From Streptococcus mutans (GTDB lineage: Bacteria > Bacillota > Bacilli > Lactobacillales > Streptococcaceae): a stretch of DNA of 64,000 nucleotides. The DNA is taken from the NCBI RefSeq assembly GCF_006739205.1, contig NZ_AP019720.1:620001-684000 (forward strand). Reading direction: 5' to 3'. The position numbers and the translations under genes were made by a program. This document shows positions 47,399 through 56,572 of this stretch, in pieces. How positions within the stretch are numbered: the stretch's first letter is position 1; each line of letters opens with the position of its first letter. Below the pieces are notes generated by a model. The model saw nothing but the letters and a program-made list of their open reading frames with translations, was not told where the DNA came from and did not search any database.

Positions 47399-47423
47399 AA
47401 ATCACTATGAGGTGATTTTTTTC
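47399..47423 (+). terminator. Terminator after miaA
   Basis: AAATCAC / GTGATTT with a 6-nt loop and a T-run directly follows the stop. Confidence 0.8.
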
Positions 47424-47586
47424 ATAGTTTAAGTTGTTTTTACATTAATTAAATGCTGATGAAATTCTTCAAAAAATAGGAAAAATTGTCAGACTTTTCT
47501 AGCTGGCTGTGATATAATAAAAACCAAGTTGCTATTCATATTTGCTTGGCAAAAGAAGACATTTCTCTGAAAGTGAAGGAACAAGA

Positions 47587-48834
47587 ATGATTGAAACAAG
47601 ACAAAAACAAGAACGGGTCATTCTTATTGGTGTCGCTTTACCAAATAGTGAAAATTTCGATCTGTCTATGGAAGAATTAGCCAGTCTTGCGAAAACTGCA
47701 GGAGCTGAGGTCGTTCAGACACACACTCAAAAAAGAGACCACTATGACAGTAAGAGTTTCATTGGTTCAGGAAAATTACTTGAAATCAAGCAAATAATTG
47801 CAACGGACGCTATTGATAGCGTCATTGTTAATAATCGTTTGACACCTCGCCAGAATGCCTATTTGGAAGCAGAACTAGGAGTTAAAGTTATTGATCGCAT
47901 GCAGCTTATTTTAGATATTTTTGCCATGCGGGCACGCAGTCACGAAGGCAAACTTCAGGTTCATTTAGCCCAACTTAAATACATGCTGCCGCGTCTTGTT
48001 GGGCAGGGTATCATGCTCAGCCGTCAGGCTGGGGGTATCGGCAGCCGTGGTCCCGGTGAAAGCCAATTAGAATTGAATCGCCGTTCTATTCGCAAGCAAA
48101 TTGCAGATATTGAACGGCAACTGAAAAATGCTGAAAAAAATCGGGAAACAAACCGCGAAAAACGCTTGGATTCGCAAATTTTTAAAATTGGGCTGATTGG
48201 TTATACCAATGCGGGCAAGTCAACCATCATGAATGTTTTGACTGATAATAAGCAGTATGAGGCTGATGAACTGTTTGCTACACTTGATGCGACAACCAAG
48301 CAAATTTATTTGACAGATCATTTTCAAGCTACTTTGACGGATACCGTTGGCTTTATTCAGGATTTGCCAACCGAACTGGTTGCTGCTTTCAAGTCAACGC
48401 TTGAGGAAAGCCGACAAGTGGATTTGTTGCTTCATGTTATTGATGCCAGTGATCCTAATCATGAAGAGCATGAAAAAGTTGTTCATGAACTTTTAAAGGA
48501 ACTTGGTATGACAGCCATTCCTCGATTGCTTGTTTACAATAAAATGGATAAGGCAGAAAATTTCATTGCCAGCCAATTTCCTCACATCAGCCTGTCTGCT
48601 AAGTCTGATGAGGCGGCAGCACTTTTACGTCAGTCTATTTTGGAAAAGATCAAGACTCTTTTTGTTCCTTTTACGATTACATGGCGTCAAGAAAAAAGCT
48701 ATAAACTTTATGAATTGGACAAGATAGCCTTGCTGACTTCTTATGATTTTAAACAAGAACTGCAAGAAATTAAAGGTTACATTTCGGAAAAAAATAAATG
48801 GAGGCTAGAGGAGTTTTATCGTGAATTATCTTGA
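47587..48834 (+). CDS. hflX: GTPase HflX
   Basis: A 415-aa ribosome-associated GTPase that can split stalled or stressed 70S ribosomes. The N-terminal HflX domain (about residues 15-185) includes DSKSFIGSGKL and the conserved GGIGSRGPGESQLE. A helical linker leads to the G domain with G1 GYTNAGKST (about 203-211), G3 DTVGF and G4 NKMD. ATG 47587 follows GAAGGAACAAG; the upstream frame has no ribosome site. Its last 14 bp overlap the following gene. Confidence 0.95.
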   Translation: MIETRQKQERVILIGVALPNSENFDLSMEELASLAKTAGAEVVQTHTQKRDHYDSKSFIGSGKLLEIKQIIATDAIDSVIVNNRLTPRQNAYLEAELGVKVIDRMQLILDIFAMRARSHEGKLQVHLAQLKYMLPRLVGQGIMLSRQAGGIGSRGPGESQLELNRRSIRKQIADIERQLKNAEKNRETNREKRLDSQIFKIGLIGYTNAGKSTIMNVLTDNKQYEADELFATLDATTKQIYLTDHFQATLTDTVGFIQDLPTELVAAFKSTLEESRQVDLLLHVIDASDPNHEEHEKVVHELLKELGMTAIPRLLVYNKMDKAENFIASQFPHISLSAKSDEAAALLRQSILEKIKTLFVPFTITWRQEKSYKLYELDKIALLTSYDFKQELQEIKGYISEKNKWRLEEFYRELS

Positions 48835-49456
48835 TTTAGCCCTTAAGTATGGTGGTTTTACTAGCTTAGATAAGATTTACTTGCAAAACAAGTTAGCCTT
48901 TTTGTCAGATGAGGAAAAATTAAGCTTTATCACACCGCCGCCAAGCGTTATCAATGCTTATTTTGCGGAACTTTATCAAAAGGAATCTCCTCAGGCCGCA
49001 ACAGATTATTATTTTGAATTGAGTCGGAACCTACATTTATTTACAGATAAACCATCGTTTGATGAACAAAAGCCTTTTGTTCGGCTTAATTTATCAGGAA
49101 AATCGTATGGGTTTGCTTATGAAAATGAAGAGGAAGAAGCGCAGGTCTTTAGTGAAAAAAAGGAAGAAATTACTGACAGTCTCTTATTTGACTTAGCTCA
49201 GATATTTCCCCAGTATAAAATTTTTAGCGACAATCAACAAATTAAAATGAAAAAAATGAACTTTGATGAGTATCAAAGTGAAACATTGGAAAATGCTGCA
49301 GCTTTGCTCAGCGACATTAGCCGTCTGCAAGATGGCACGATTAAAATAAGAAGTTTCAATCAGGAAGAAGTTATAGAATTAGCACAGGCCTACTCAGGAC
49401 GCAGATACTACAGTTATGCTCAAAATCAGGCAGTGCTTTACCTCAAAGAAGATTAA
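48821..49456 (+). CDS. Conserved streptococcal protein of unknown function, 211 aa
   Basis: The frame starts with GTG after AGAGGAG and overlaps hflX by 14 nt, so it is translationally coupled. It is a soluble acidic protein with an internal Glu-rich stretch (YENEEEEAQVFSEKKEE) and no motif I can assign. It sits in a conserved run hflX - this gene - rnz - SDR - recJ. Some databases carry a cystathionine beta-lyase label for relatives, but no PLP lysine motif is visible. Confidence 0.8.
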   Translation: MNYLDLALKYGGFTSLDKIYLQNKLAFLSDEEKLSFITPPPSVINAYFAELYQKESPQAATDYYFELSRNLHLFTDKPSFDEQKPFVRLNLSGKSYGFAYENEEEEAQVFSEKKEEITDSLLFDLAQIFPQYKIFSDNQQIKMKKMNFDEYQSETLENAAALLSDISRLQDGTIKIRSFNQEEVIELAQAYSGRRYYSYAQNQAVLYLKED

Positions 49457-49483
49457 CCAGTATAGAAAGAAAGTATTGTTAGT

Positions 49484-50413
49484 ATGGAAATTCAATTTTT
49501 AGGAACGGGTGCTGGCCAGCCAGCTAAGGCGAGAAATGTTTCCAGCCTCGTTTTAAAGCTGTTAGATGAACTTAATGAAATTTGGATGTTTGATTGCGGT
49601 GAAGGAACGCAGCGTCAAATTTTAGAAACAACTATTAAACCGCGTAAAATTAGAAAAATCTTTATTACCCACCTGCATGGTGACCATGTTTTTGGTTTGC
49701 CGGGATTTTTATCCAGCCGTGCTTTTCAAGCCAATGACGAACAGACAGATGTTGATATTTATGGACCGGTTGGTATTAAACATTTAGTTATGGCTAGCAT
49801 ACGTACTTCGGGAGCTCATTTACCTTATCACATTCATTTTCATGAATTTGATGCTAAGCATTTAGGGAAAATTTTAGAAACCGATAAGTTTATGGTTTAT
49901 GCGGAAAAGCTAGATCACACGATTTTTTGTGTTGGTTATCGTGTTGTTCAAAAAGATTTAGAAGGGACGCTGGATGCTGAGAAATTAAAAGCAGCAGGTT
50001 TACCTTTTGGCCCGCTTTTTGGTCGGGTCAAAAATGGTCAGGATGTCGTTTTAGAAGATGGGACGACAATTATTGCTAAAGACTATATTTCGGCTCCGAA
50101 AAAGGGCAAGGTTATTACTATTTTAGGAGATACCCGAAAAACAGATGCCAGTATTCGACTTGCTTTGGGAGCTGATGTACTGGTTCATGAGTCCACTTAT
50201 AGTAAGGGAGATGAGAATTTAGCGAGGCGTCATGGGCATTCAACTAATATGGAAGCTGCTCGTGTTGCAAAAGCTGCTTCTGTTAAGAAATTGCTACTTA
50301 ATCACATCAGTGCTCGTTTTCTTTCACATGATATTAGCCGTATGAGAGATGATGCACAGGAAATCTTTACTGATGTTCATATTGTCAGAGACTTAGAAGA
50401 AGTAAAACTATGA
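49484..50413 (+). CDS. rnz: Ribonuclease Z (tRNA 3'-endonuclease)
   Basis: A 309-aa metallo-beta-lactamase-fold endonuclease that trims the 3' trailer of tRNA precursors lacking encoded CCA. The zinc motif [15 protein letters not shown] (about residues 60-74) is intact, with further ligands in [19 protein letters not shown] and GHSTNMEAA. The length is standard for the short bacterial form. The stop overlaps the SDR start by ATGA. Confidence 0.96.
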   Translation: MEIQFLGTGAGQPAKARNVSSLVLKLLDELNEIWMFDCGEGTQRQILETTIKPRKIRKIFITHLHGDHVFGLPGFLSSRAFQANDEQTDVDIYGPVGIKHLVMASIRTSGAHLPYHIHFHEFDAKHLGKILETDKFMVYAEKLDHTIFCVGYRVVQKDLEGTLDAEKLKAAGLPFGPLFGRVKNGQDVVLEDGTTIIAKDYISAPKKGKVITILGDTRKTDASIRLALGADVLVHESTYSKGDENLARRHGHSTNMEAARVAKAASVKKLLLNHISARFLSHDISRMRDDAQEIFTDVHIVRDLEEVKL

Positions 50414-51174
50414 AAGAACGTATAATTGTCATTACAGGTGCCTCAGGGGGGCTTGCTGAAGAAATCATTAAACGCTTACCGCAGACAGATCAACTTGTTT
50501 TATTGGGCCGTGATAAGGAAAAATTAGAAGACATGTATGCCTATCGTGAAAGAGTAACTTGTTTTCAAATTGATATTAAAGATGATGAGGCTGTGCAGGA
50601 TATAGTTGACACCATTTATCAAAAATTTGACCGCATCGATATTTTTATTAACAATGCAGGCTTTGGTGAATTTAAAGACTTTGATCACTATTCTAACAGA
50701 GATATTCGAGACATGTTTGATGTCAATACTTTGGCAACCATCAATTTTTCTCGTTTGGTTGGTCAAAAGATGGCAGAGGTTCAGTCAGGGCATATTATCA
50801 ATATTGCTAGTATGGCGGGCTTGATTGCTTCTAGTAAATCAACGATTTATTCAGCCACCAAGTTTGCAGTGATTGGTTTTTCAAATGCTTTGCGTTTAGA
50901 ATTAGCAGACAAAGAAGTTTATGTCACGACTGTTAATCCGGGACCGATTGCCACTAAATTTTTTGATAAGGCAGATCCTAGCGGCAATTATCTTAAGAGC
51001 GTTGAAGAATTCACTTTGCAGCCTGATGATGTTGCCAAAAAAATAGTTGCTATTTTTGGAAAAAATAAACGCGAACTCAATATGCCTTTTCTACTAAAGG
51101 CGGCGCATAAAGCCTATATTCTCTTTCCTAAATTGTCGGATTTTCTAACCAGAAAGGTATTTAACTACAAATGA
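50410..51174 (+). CDS. Short-chain dehydrogenase/reductase
   Basis: A 254-aa classical SDR. The cofactor motif is [11 protein letters not shown] (residues about 9-19), a Gly-rich TGxxxGxG variant where the last Gly is shifted. NNAG is at about 81-84 and the catalytic Ser-Tyr-Lys is in [22 protein letters not shown]. Substrate unknown. It is coupled by 4-nt overlaps to rnz upstream and recJ downstream. Confidence 0.88.
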   Translation: MKERIIVITGASGGLAEEIIKRLPQTDQLVLLGRDKEKLEDMYAYRERVTCFQIDIKDDEAVQDIVDTIYQKFDRIDIFINNAGFGEFKDFDHYSNRDIRDMFDVNTLATINFSRLVGQKMAEVQSGHIINIASMAGLIASSKSTIYSATKFAVIGFSNALRLELADKEVYVTTVNPGPIATKFFDKADPSGNYLKSVEEFTLQPDDVAKKIVAIFGKNKRELNMPFLLKAAHKAYILFPKLSDFLTRKVFNYK

Positions 51175-53375
51175 TTACTTCCAAATATGCTTGGAAAATA
51201 AATGAAAAAAAGCCAGATGATGGCTTTTTTGAGCTGGCTAAAAAAGAAAATCTCAATCCTACAGCTGCACAAATTTTATATGAGCGAGGTTTTAAAACAA
51301 GTGAAGATATAGAAGCGTTTTTGAGACCTGATTTGTCTCAATTACATGATCCTTTTCTTTTAAATGATATGGACAAGGCTGTCACGCGTATTCGCAGAGC
51401 TATTGAAACCAATGAACGAATTCTTATCTATGGGGATTACGATGCTGATGGTATGACGTCAAGTTCCATTGCAAAGGAAGCTTTGGAAATGCTGGGAGCT
51501 GAGGTAGAGGCTTATCTTCCTAATCGTTTTACCGATGGTTATGGTCCCAATCTCAGTGTTTATAAATATTTTATTGAGCAGCAGGATATATCACTGATTC
51601 TTACTGTGGATAATGGTATTGCTGGCCATGATGCTATTGCTTATGCGCAAGGACAAGGTGTTGATGTCATTGTTACTGACCACCACAGTATGCCTGCTGA
51701 GCTTCCTTCAGCTTATGCTGTTGTTCATCCTGAACATCCGGATGCTAATTATCCTTTTAAATGTTTAGCAGGGTGCGGTGTCGCTTTTAAGCTAGCCTGT
51801 GCCTTGTTAGAATCCATTCCGACAGAGATGCTGGATTTGGTGGCTATTGGAACCATTGCCGATATGGTATCGCTCACCGATGAAAATCGTGTAATGGTCA
51901 AATACGGTCTTGAAATCCTAAAACAAACAGAGCGCGTCGGTCTGCAAGAATTAATAGCACTTGCAGGTGTTGATTTTGCTGATATCAATGAAGAAACTAT
52001 TGGTTTCAAGTTAGCACCCCAGCTTAATGCTTTGGGACGTCTGGATGATCCCAATCCTGCTGTTGAATTGTTGACAGGCTTTGATGATGAAGAAGCAAAG
52101 ACTATTGCGGCCATGATTAATGAAAAAAATGAGGAGCGAAAGACCATTGTACAGGCTATTTTTGAAGAAGCTATGACTCTGGTTGATGAGAACAAATCTG
52201 TTCAGGTCTTGGCTAAAGAAGGCTGGCATGCTGGTGTTCTGGGGATTGTTGCAGGTCGTATTATGGAACAAATAAACCAGCCAGTCATTGTTCTTAATAT
52301 TGAAAATGGCCTTGCCAAGGGAAGTGCCCGTAGTTTAGAGTCAGTCAATATTTTTAATGCCCTTGATGCGCATAGGGATTTATTTATGGCTTTTGGAGGC
52401 CATGCTGGAGCTGCGGGTATGACTCTAGAGGCTGATAAATTAGAAGAATTATCACAGGTTTTAAATGATTATATTCAAGAACATGCGATTGATTTATCGC
52501 AAAAGTCTGTTTTAGTAATTGATGAAGAATTGTACTTGCCAGAACTTAGTTTAGATACTTTAAAAGGGCTTGAAACTTTGGCTCCTTTTGGTATGGACAA
52601 TAAAAAACCTATTTTTTTACTAAGGGATTTTACAGTCAAACAGGTTAGAACGATGGGACAAAATGGAGCTCATTTGAAGTTAAAAGTGGCTCAGGAACAG
52701 GCTGTCTTTGATCTCCTTGCCTTTAACTACGGTTCGCTCGTGACAGAATTTCAACAAGCTCAGCATCTCGAACTAGCTGTTACTTTATCGGTTAATCGTT
52801 GGAACGGCAATACTAGTCTACAATTGATGCTAGTTGATGCGCGTGTTGAAGGCATTCAGTTGCTTGATATCCGTGCTCGCAATAGCGCTCTGCCTGACGG
52901 AGTTCCCTTTTTAGAAGATCAAACAGATAGTAAGGCAGTTGTCTTATTTGAAATACCGGAAAAAGAAGAAGACCTTCTAGCACTTTTTGAAAATCGGGAT
53001 TTTGAAGTCATTTATTTTAAAAATAGGATTAAGCATCAATATTATTTAACAGGATCTGGAACGCGTGAGCAATTTGCTAAGCTTTACAAGACGATTTACC
53101 AGTTTCCGGAATTTGATGTACGTCATAAGTTAAAAGAGCTCAGTCAATTTCTCAAAATTCCAGATATTTTGCTGGTCAAGATGATCCAAATTTTTGATGA
53201 ATTGGACTTTGTTTCCATTGATGATGGCATTATGACAGTTAATAAAGATGCTCAAAAACGGGAAATTTCTGACAGTCATATTTATCAAGATTTGAAAAAA
53301 TTAGTGAAATTCCAAGAGTTAATGGCATTAGGAACACCTCAAGAAATATATGAATTTTTAAAACGCGATCGCTAA
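51171..53375 (+). CDS. recJ: Single-stranded-DNA exonuclease RecJ
   Basis: A 734-aa 5'-3' ssDNA exonuclease used in recombination and mismatch or base-excision repair. The DHH motifs run LIYGDYDADGMTSS (about residues 84-97), LTVDNGIAG and VIVTDHHSMP (about 167-176), and the DHHA1 GGHAGAAGM motif lies near 410. A Firmicute-type C-terminal extension follows the OB domain. The start overlaps the SDR stop. The gene ends at a clear terminator. Confidence 0.95.
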   Translation: MITSKYAWKINEKKPDDGFFELAKKENLNPTAAQILYERGFKTSEDIEAFLRPDLSQLHDPFLLNDMDKAVTRIRRAIETNERILIYGDYDADGMTSSSIAKEALEMLGAEVEAYLPNRFTDGYGPNLSVYKYFIEQQDISLILTVDNGIAGHDAIAYAQGQGVDVIVTDHHSMPAELPSAYAVVHPEHPDANYPFKCLAGCGVAFKLACALLESIPTEMLDLVAIGTIADMVSLTDENRVMVKYGLEILKQTERVGLQELIALAGVDFADINEETIGFKLAPQLNALGRLDDPNPAVELLTGFDDEEAKTIAAMINEKNEERKTIVQAIFEEAMTLVDENKSVQVLAKEGWHAGVLGIVAGRIMEQINQPVIVLNIENGLAKGSARSLESVNIFNALDAHRDLFMAFGGHAGAAGMTLEADKLEELSQVLNDYIQEHAIDLSQKSVLVIDEELYLPELSLDTLKGLETLAPFGMDNKKPIFLLRDFTVKQVRTMGQNGAHLKLKVAQEQAVFDLLAFNYGSLVTEFQQAQHLELAVTLSVNRWNGNTSLQLMLVDARVEGIQLLDIRARNSALPDGVPFLEDQTDSKAVVLFEIPEKEEDLLALFENRDFEVIYFKNRIKHQYYLTGSGTREQFAKLYKTIYQFPEFDVRHKLKELSQFLKIPDILLVKMIQIFDELDFVSIDDGIMTVNKDAQKREISDSHIYQDLKKLVKFQELMALGTPQEIYEFLKRDR

Positions 53376-53378
53376 TCT

Positions 53379-53410
53379 AAGCCCTTTTCAATTTTTTGAA
53401 GGGCTTTTTT
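53379..53410 (+). terminator. Terminator after recJ
   Basis: AAGCCCTTTTCAA / TTGAAGGGCTT with a T-rich loop and a T-run, directly after the stop. Confidence 0.9.
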
Positions 53411-53436
53411 GTTAAAAGAATAACATTTTAATAACC

Positions 53437-53468
53437 TGACAATAAATGTCATCTTTATATGTTATAAT
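53437..53468 (+). promoter_or_regulatory. Promoter and putative operator of the WYL regulator
   Basis: The perfect inverted repeat TGACA-ATAAA-TGTCA (53437-53451) lies 11 nt upstream of the -10 TATAAT (53463-53468, extended TG). A near copy stands at the same distance from the next promoter (54392-54424), which suggests a common repressor or activator, most simply the WYL protein itself. Confidence 0.65.
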
Positions 53469-53494
53469 AAGCCTGAGAATAAGAGGTGGTAAAC

Positions 53495-54394
53495 ATGAGA
53501 GAGAGCAGATTATTTCAAATCATTTATCAGTTATTGACAAAGAAAAAGGTCACAGCAGCTAATTTAGCTAAACAGTTTGAAGTTTCTGTCAGAACGATTT
53601 ATCGTGATATTGATGCTCTTAGCAGCAGCGGTATTCCTATCTATGCCAGTCAAGGGAAAAATGGCGGTATTCAGCTGGATGAGGATTTTGTTTTGTCTAA
53701 GTCCTTATTGTCACAAGAAGAAAAAGAACAGATTTTAGATGGCCTGCAAGGTTTAGGTTCCGTTAACGGTATTGTAAACGATAAACAGTTACTGACTAAA
53801 TTGTCAGCTTTGTTCAAAGTGAAAAATCCTAATTGGATTGAGGTCCAGTTTAGTCCTTGGCAAAATCATGATCAGCAGCAGAAATTAGTTCAGCTTATAA
53901 AAGAAGCTATTTGTCAGAAGCACTTTTTTTCCTTCCTTTATTTCAGTAGTCTAGCCAAACAAACCAAGCGGAGGGTCAAACCTGTTCGTCTTGTTTTTAA
54001 AGGGCAGGATTGGTATTTGTATGCTTACTGTCTCTTAAGGCAGAACTATCGCTTTTTCAAACTGTCACGAATCAAAGAGTGGCAGATCTCAAGCGATTGT
54101 TTTGAAGATGATTTTTCAGAAATACTGATTAAAACGGATTTTGATTATGATTCGACAGTACATCTATCTCTTAAATTTGCTCCTCAGTTAGCCTTTCGCG
54201 TTTATGATGAATTTTCGGATGTCACTGCAGATCAGGAGGGTTCTTTATATGCAGAAATTGATCTTCCTGATAATGATGTTTTGGAAAGTTACCTTTTATC
54301 GTTTGGAGAAGGTCTAGAAGTCTTACAACCTGAGACTTTACGTCAAGCCATTCAGAAAAAATTGAAGAAAATGTTAACAATTTATAAAACCTGA
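53495..54394 (+). CDS. HTH/WYL-domain transcriptional regulator
   Basis: A 299-aa regulator. The N-terminal HTH_11 winged helix (about residues 1-60, with VTAANLAKQFEVSVRTIYRDIDAL) precedes a WYL ligand-binding domain (about 125-210, with KRRVKPVRLVFKGQDWYLYAYCLLRQNYRFFKLSRI) and a C-terminal WCX-like region. ATG 53495 is preferred over the GTG three codons earlier, since AGAGGTGG is then at normal spacing. The stop lies inside a second copy of the putative operator, so it probably controls itself and the downstream GyrI-like gene. Confidence 0.88.
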   Translation: MRESRLFQIIYQLLTKKKVTAANLAKQFEVSVRTIYRDIDALSSSGIPIYASQGKNGGIQLDEDFVLSKSLLSQEEKEQILDGLQGLGSVNGIVNDKQLLTKLSALFKVKNPNWIEVQFSPWQNHDQQQKLVQLIKEAICQKHFFSFLYFSSLAKQTKRRVKPVRLVFKGQDWYLYAYCLLRQNYRFFKLSRIKEWQISSDCFEDDFSEILIKTDFDYDSTVHLSLKFAPQLAFRVYDEFSDVTADQEGSLYAEIDLPDNDVLESYLLSFGEGLEVLQPETLRQAIQKKLKKMLTIYKT

Positions 54395-54424
54395 CATTAG
54401 CTGTCCAGTTTGCTATGTTATACT
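54392..54424 (+). promoter_or_regulatory. Second operator copy and promoter downstream of the WYL regulator
   Basis: TGACA-TTAGC-TGTCC (54392-54406) is followed after 12 nt by an extended -10 TGTTATACT. The operator overlaps the regulator's stop codon. The transcript would cover the leader and the GyrI-like gene. Confidence 0.6.
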
Positions 54425-54645
54425 GAACTTGTAAATGGGGGTGATCTATGAAATCACAAAACATTTATGTTTTCATGAGTTAAGAACCAATCACTTTAAG
54501 AATTCTTAACTTATGACAAAACGGTTCAGTCCTGAAAGACAGATGCGCATCTATAATCGGACTCACACTAAACAGCAACAAAGCAAAAATAGATTCGTTT
54601 CCAAACAAGTCTAATACTTTCTTGGTATAAAAAAGGAGAATAACA
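54395..54645 (+). other. Leader region with tiny ORF and palindrome
   Basis: About 250 bp before the GyrI-like gene. GGGGGTGATCT directly before ATG 54448 is a strong ribosome site for an 11-codon frame (MKSQNIYVFMS, stop at 54481). It is followed by the 14-bp palindrome TTAAGAATTCTTAA (54496-54509), which also pairs as AGTTAAGAA / TTCTTAACT. This could be a regulatory leader or a truncated gene. No further frame is convincing. Confidence 0.4.
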
Positions 54646-55278
54646 ATGAAACATGAATGGCGTAAATTTGAAAAAGAGTTATACGGTGTCAAAGCAAAAC
54701 CCATTTTTCTTGAAGTAGAAGAACAACAGTTTATTACCATCAAAGGAAAAGGAAACCCTAATGATCAAGATTTCTCTAATCGAGTATCTGCTCTTTATGC
54801 TTTAGCTTATGGCATTAAAATGGCTTATAAACAAGCAATGAAGACTGAGCAGGATGATCGGGCAGTTACTGATTTTGCAGTCTATCCTTTGGAAGGTCTC
54901 TGGCAACAAGCGAAAGATGCTAAGGAGGATACTTTGGAAAAAGATAAACTCTCCTATACGATTATGATTCGTCAGCCTGAATTTATCACTAAAGAACTTG
55001 TTGCCCAAGCTTTAGATAGAGTTAAAATCAAAAAACCAAATTCTTTTTACGAATCTATTTCTTTTGAAAGTATTAAAGATGGAAAATGTATTCAGGTTCT
55101 TCATATCGGATCTTATGATGATGAACCGCAGTCCTTTGCTAAGATGGACGCTTTTGCCAAAGAACATGGTTTAAAACGTTCGTCTGACATTCACAGGGAA
55201 ATCTACCTTAGCAATGCGCAGAGAACAGAAAAAAGCAAGCTCAAAACTATTTTACGCTATCAAGTGGAGGAAAAATGA
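54646..55278 (+). CDS. GyrI-like small-molecule-binding protein
   Basis: A 210-aa protein of the GyrI-like/SOUL fold used as a ligand-binding domain in BmrR-type regulators, here free-standing. Characteristic parts are the N-terminal FLEVEEQQFITIKGKGNPN, the central WQQAKD and the C-terminal VLHIGSYDDEPQSFAKMDAFAKEHGL and DIHREIYLSN. Such proteins bind or hydrolyse cyclopropanone-type and other toxic compounds in some cases. AAAAAGGAG precedes the ATG. It overlaps the broken ClbS-like gene by ATGA and is probably under the WYL regulator. Confidence 0.82.
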   Translation: MKHEWRKFEKELYGVKAKPIFLEVEEQQFITIKGKGNPNDQDFSNRVSALYALAYGIKMAYKQAMKTEQDDRAVTDFAVYPLEGLWQQAKDAKEDTLEKDKLSYTIMIRQPEFITKELVAQALDRVKIKKPNSFYESISFESIKDGKCIQVLHIGSYDDEPQSFAKMDAFAKEHGLKRSSDIHREIYLSNAQRTEKSKLKTILRYQVEEK

Positions 55279-55819
55279 TAGCTAGACCGACAATAAAAAC
55301 TGATTTACTCAATGCAGCCAAGGATGACTATCAGGCATTGAACACTTTGATATCATCTCTAAGCGAGTAAGAATTAACAGCAGTTTTTGATTTTTCAGAA
55401 GATGAGAAAAAGAAAGAGGCACGTTGGAAGCGTGATAAAAATCTTCGCGATGTTCTCATTCATTTATACGAATGGCAATGCTCCTTTTAAACTGGATTGC
55501 TTAAAATCAAAAAGGAGAAAGGGCATCTTTTCTACAAAAACCTCATAATTGGCGAAATTATGGACAAATGAATATTGAATTTTTGGAAAAACATCAGAAA
55601 ACTTCTTTAGAAAAAGCTAAGATACTGTTGGAAAATTCTCAGAAAAAACTATTTGCTTTAGCTAAGCAATTTTCAAATGAAGATTTGTTCGCCAAAGGAA
55701 TTTTCGATTGGGTTGGAGAAACAACCTTGGGAGCTTATTTTGTCAGTGCCACATCGAGTCATTATGATTGGGTCATTAAAAAGCTGAAAGCACATCAAAG
55801 AAAGTGTCAGCACAATTAG
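55275..55819 (+). pseudogene. ClbS/DfsB (DUF1706) four-helix-bundle protein, degraded
   Basis: Coding remains can be followed across the whole stretch: KTDLLNAAKDDYQALNTLI, stop TAA at 55368-55370, then WKRDKNLRDVLIHLYEWQ, a frameshift and another TAA around 55475-55500, then RNYGQMNIEFLEKHQKTS and the intact end FDWVGETTLGAYFVSATSSHYDW. These match the DUF1706 (ClbS/DfsB) pattern of DinB-like proteins, some of which are resistance hydrolases. At least two stops and one frameshift mean no functional protein. The start overlaps the GyrI-like gene (ATGA), so it was once part of that operon. Confidence 0.85.
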
Positions 55820-55836
55820 ACAATTTTACCTAAATG

Positions 55837-55857
55837 AAGGGCTGCTTAGCCCTTTTT
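55837..55857 (+). terminator. Terminator before apt
   Basis: AAGGGCT / AGCCCTT with a 4-nt loop, then TTTTTG. Confidence 0.8.
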
Positions 55858-55876
55858 GTATTTTTAAGATTAAAGA

Positions 55877-55905
55877 TTTTGAAAAAAAGAATTTCATGCT
55901 ATAAT
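55877..55905 (+). promoter_or_regulatory. apt promoter
   Basis: An extended -10 TGCTATAAT (55897-55905) with a weak -35 TTTTGA at 17-nt spacing. Confidence 0.6.
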
Positions 55906-55950
55906 AAAGCATAAATGATTTTTTGGCAGATTGCCCTAGAAAGTAAACAA

Positions 55951-56469
55951 ATGGATTTAAAAAATTACATTGCAACAATTGAGGATTATCCACAAGAAGG
56001 CGTCACTTTTCGTGATATCAGTCCTTTGATGGCTAACGGCAATGCTTATAGCTATGCTATTCGTGAGATTGTCCAATATGCGACAGATAAAAAAATTGAC
56101 ATGATTGTTGGACCTGAAGCGCGTGGTTTTATTGTTGGCTGTCCGGTCGCCTATGAATTGGGTGTTGGCTTTGCTCCTGTCCGCAAACCGGGGAAACTGC
56201 CGCGTGAAGTTATTGAAGCTCATTATGAAAAAGAATATGGTATTGATACCTTAACCATGCATGCAGATGCCATTAAGCCCGGTCAAAGGGTTCTTATTGT
56301 TGACGATCTTTTAGCAACTGGTGGCACAGTTAAGGCAACCATTGAAATGATTGAAAGGTTAGGCGGTATTGTTGCAGGCTGTGCTTTCTTAATCGAGTTA
56401 GATGGGCTCGATGGACGTCAGGCTATTGAAGGTTATGATACTAAAGTTTTGATGAATTTTCCTGGCTAA
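55951..56469 (+). CDS. apt: Adenine phosphoribosyltransferase
   Basis: A 172-aa purine-salvage enzyme that makes AMP from adenine and PRPP. The PRPP-binding motif [17 protein letters not shown] is at about residues 117-133, and the purine-binding [10 protein letters not shown] at about 52-61. ATG 55951 gives the standard family length; the upstream in-frame ATG at 55915 lies too close to the promoter. The ribosome site (AGAAAG) is weak. metA follows on its own promoter. Confidence 0.95.
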   Translation: MDLKNYIATIEDYPQEGVTFRDISPLMANGNAYSYAIREIVQYATDKKIDMIVGPEARGFIVGCPVAYELGVGFAPVRKPGKLPREVIEAHYEKEYGIDTLTMHADAIKPGQRVLIVDDLLATGGTVKATIEMIERLGGIVAGCAFLIELDGLDGRQAIEGYDTKVLMNFPG

Positions 56470-56470
56470 T

Positions 56471-56487
56471 TATAGTTGGAACCTATA
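56471..56487. promoter_or_regulatory. MET box upstream of metA
   Basis: TATAGTTGGAACCTATA is a near-perfect 17-bp match to the MET box, differing from the perfect copy at 36719 at three central positions and keeping dyad symmetry. It lies 22 nt upstream of the metA -35, a usual activator position. Confidence 0.78.
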
Positions 56488-56509
56488 TCTAACTAGAGAA
56501 AATATATAT

Positions 56510-56538
56510 TTGATAACTATATCTCCCTGTTTTATAAT
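56510..56538 (+). promoter_or_regulatory. metA promoter
   Basis: TTGATA (56510-56515), a 17-nt spacer and TATAAT (56533-56538), 34 nt before the metA start. Confidence 0.85.
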
Positions 56539-56572
56539 AATAAATAGACATTATAGAAGTGGAGATATTTTC

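Noticed and set aside
51749..52195. 148-aa - strand frame inside recJ
   Set aside because: Ser-rich shadow of the recJ coding frame, no ribosome site, no family pattern.
54437..54447. GGGGGTGATC as another CRISPR I-E repeat end
   Set aside because: No CCCGC palindrome precedes it and it sits at Shine-Dalgarno distance from an ATG, so it is a ribosome site.
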